NCBI RefSeq assembly: GCF_000497445.1
Contig: NZ_CM002285.1
Coordinates: forward strand, 3,519,274-3,525,437
Direction of reading: 5' to 3'
Source of the DNA: Streptomyces roseochromogenus subsp. oscitans DS 12.976
GTDB taxonomy: Bacteria > Actinomycetota > Actinomycetes > Streptomycetales > Streptomycetaceae
Length of the DNA: 6,164 nt
Shown: one piece after another, positions 5,635-6,164 of the stretch
Layout: every line of letters begins with the position of its first letter
How positions within the stretch are numbered: position 1 is the stretch's first letter
Notes under the pieces: model-generated
Database searches by the model: none
Told to the model about the DNA's origin: nothing
The model's input: only the letters and a program-made list of their open reading frames with translations
Translations under genes and position numbers: made by a program

Positions 5635-6164
5635 TCAGAGCGCGGTGTACGTCGGGCTCGGTGCCGGGGCGGGCACGGCACCGGTCGTGCGGGCGGAGGG
5701 AACCGGAGCGAGGGCCGAGGGAAGGGGCGCGGCACCTTCGCCGTGCCAGCCCTTGCCGCCGCCACCGGAATTGCCCTTTCCGTTGCCCTCGCCGAAGTGA
5801 CCGCCGTCGTCGCCGCCCTGGCCGTTCCCATCGCCCTTGCCGTCGCCGCCCTTGTCCTTGCCCTTGCCGTTGCCGCCGTTCTCGTCGCCCTGGCCGCCGT
5901 CCCCCTGGCCGTCGACCGAGCCGGCGGTGGTCAGGACGACCTTGCAGAACCCGCTCACCCGGGCGCTGCCGCCCGCCAGGTTCTCCAGCGCGCGCCGGCG
6001 CCCGGTGTCCAGGCCCTTGCCGTCCTGGATGTCGCGGCAGGCCGCGGCCGCGTCCTTCCATCGGCTGCCGGGCGTGCCGGAGAGGTCGCCGGTGCCCGGA
6101 GAGGCGCTGCCACCCGGGCGGCCGTCCGGTCCGGAGGCTTCGCCGGAGGCGCCGCCGCGCGTGC
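5635..6164 (-). CDS. Probable extracytoplasmic protein with two-Cys module and Gly-rich tail (N-terminus outside the window)
   Basis: The frame ending at the TGA at 5637-5635 stays open to the right edge: 175 visible residues, no start in the window. In order: a Gly/Ser/Pro/Thr-rich linker (visible residues 1-34); a compact module (35-77) with WKDAAAACRD, GLDTGRRRALENLAGG and RVSGFCK, where Cys42 and Cys73 may form a disulfide; a 59-residue Gly/Asp/Asn/Lys-rich tract with 30 glycines; and a Pro/Ala-rich tail ending TYTAL. From memory, similar CR..GLD..RR.LE..AGG....FC modules occur in streptomycete membrane or secreted proteins, some encoded beside ECF sigma factors, which would suggest an anti-sigma or envelope role for the missing N-terminus. 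That is inference. An ATG inside the frame (5958) would cut the Cys module and is not the start. The competing minus frame ending at 5489 is Arg/Gly-rich and looks like a shadow. Confidence 0.7.
   Translation of the reverse strand, partial: TRGGASGEASGPDGRPGGSASPGTGDLSGTPGSRWKDAAAACRDIQDGKGLDTGRRRALENLAGGSARVSGFCKVVLTTAGSVDGQGDGGQGDENGGNGKGKDKGGDGKGDGNGQGGDDGGHFGEGNGKGNSGGGGKGWHGEGAAPLPSALAPVPSARTTGAVPAPAPSPTYTAL
5734..5910 (-). repeat. Low-complexity Gly-rich coding tract
   Basis: This tract encodes 59 residues, 30 of them Gly, mixed with Asp/Glu (10), Lys (6) and Asn (5) in irregular GNGKG/GDGG-like units. The DNA is a degenerate succession of gcc-ctt-gcc-like triplets on the plus strand. 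It should be disordered and hydrophilic, fitting an exposed tail or spacer. No exact unit repeats regularly. Confidence 0.75.

Noticed and set aside
5492..5800. 102-residue plus-strand frame starting in the intergenic region
   Set aside because: Third codon positions are far less GC-rich than in real genes here, the C-terminal part is antisense to the Gly-rich tract, and no good ribosome binding site precedes it.
5489..6061. 190-residue minus-strand frame overlapping the edge gene
   Set aside because: The translation is Arg/Gly/Gln-rich noise, and the overlapping frame to 5635 has the structured Cys module and sensible composition.

Overview
The window looks like chromosomal DNA from a streptomycete or close relative. 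GC is very high, codon third positions are almost all G or C, GTG starts are common, several hairpin terminators lack U-tracts, and the gene families present are typical of Streptomyces. This assignment is inferred from composition and gene content; no species can be named. I see no mobile element, CRISPR array, tRNA or rRNA, and no clearly new multi-gene system.

Layout: (1) Positions 1-38 hold the last codons of a plus-strand gene. A perfect 19-bp bidirectional terminator hairpin (38-83) follows it and begins inside its stop codon. (2) Positions 90-2182 form a divergent regulator/enzyme pair: a TetR-type repressor (minus) and a class A FAD-dependent monooxygenase (plus). The 71-bp gap between their starts carries two copies of the palindrome CTTAAC-N3-GTTAAG around a central 12-bp palindrome. 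This is the clearest regulatory structure in the window. The likely logic is that the repressor silences itself and the monooxygenase until an aromatic or antibiotic-like ligand binds. (3) Positions 2188-4440 hold two minus-strand genes in tandem: a methylmalonyl-CoA mutase-type large subunit lacking a cobalamin-binding domain, then a Uma2-type PD-(D/E)XK protein. The Uma2 gene ends 5 bp from the monooxygenase stop. (4) Positions 4520-5401 encode an L,D-transpeptidase, probably a lipoprotein, with a peptidoglycan-binding domain. It is transcribed divergently from the mutase and followed by a strong hairpin terminator (5414-5452). (5) Positions 5635-6164 hold the 3' part of a minus-strand gene for a probable extracytoplasmic protein: a small two-cysteine module followed by a long Gly/Asp/Asn/Lys-rich tail. 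It runs off the right edge.

The neighbouring blocks do not form one pathway. The monooxygenase/TetR pair acts on small molecules, the mutase belongs to acyl-CoA carbon-skeleton metabolism, and the L,D-transpeptidase works on the cell wall. The points most worth following are the symmetric operator pair, a TetR-like ligand pocket that has lost the Mg-tetracycline histidine, and the stand-alone mutase subunit that keeps methylmalonyl-CoA-type specificity residues.
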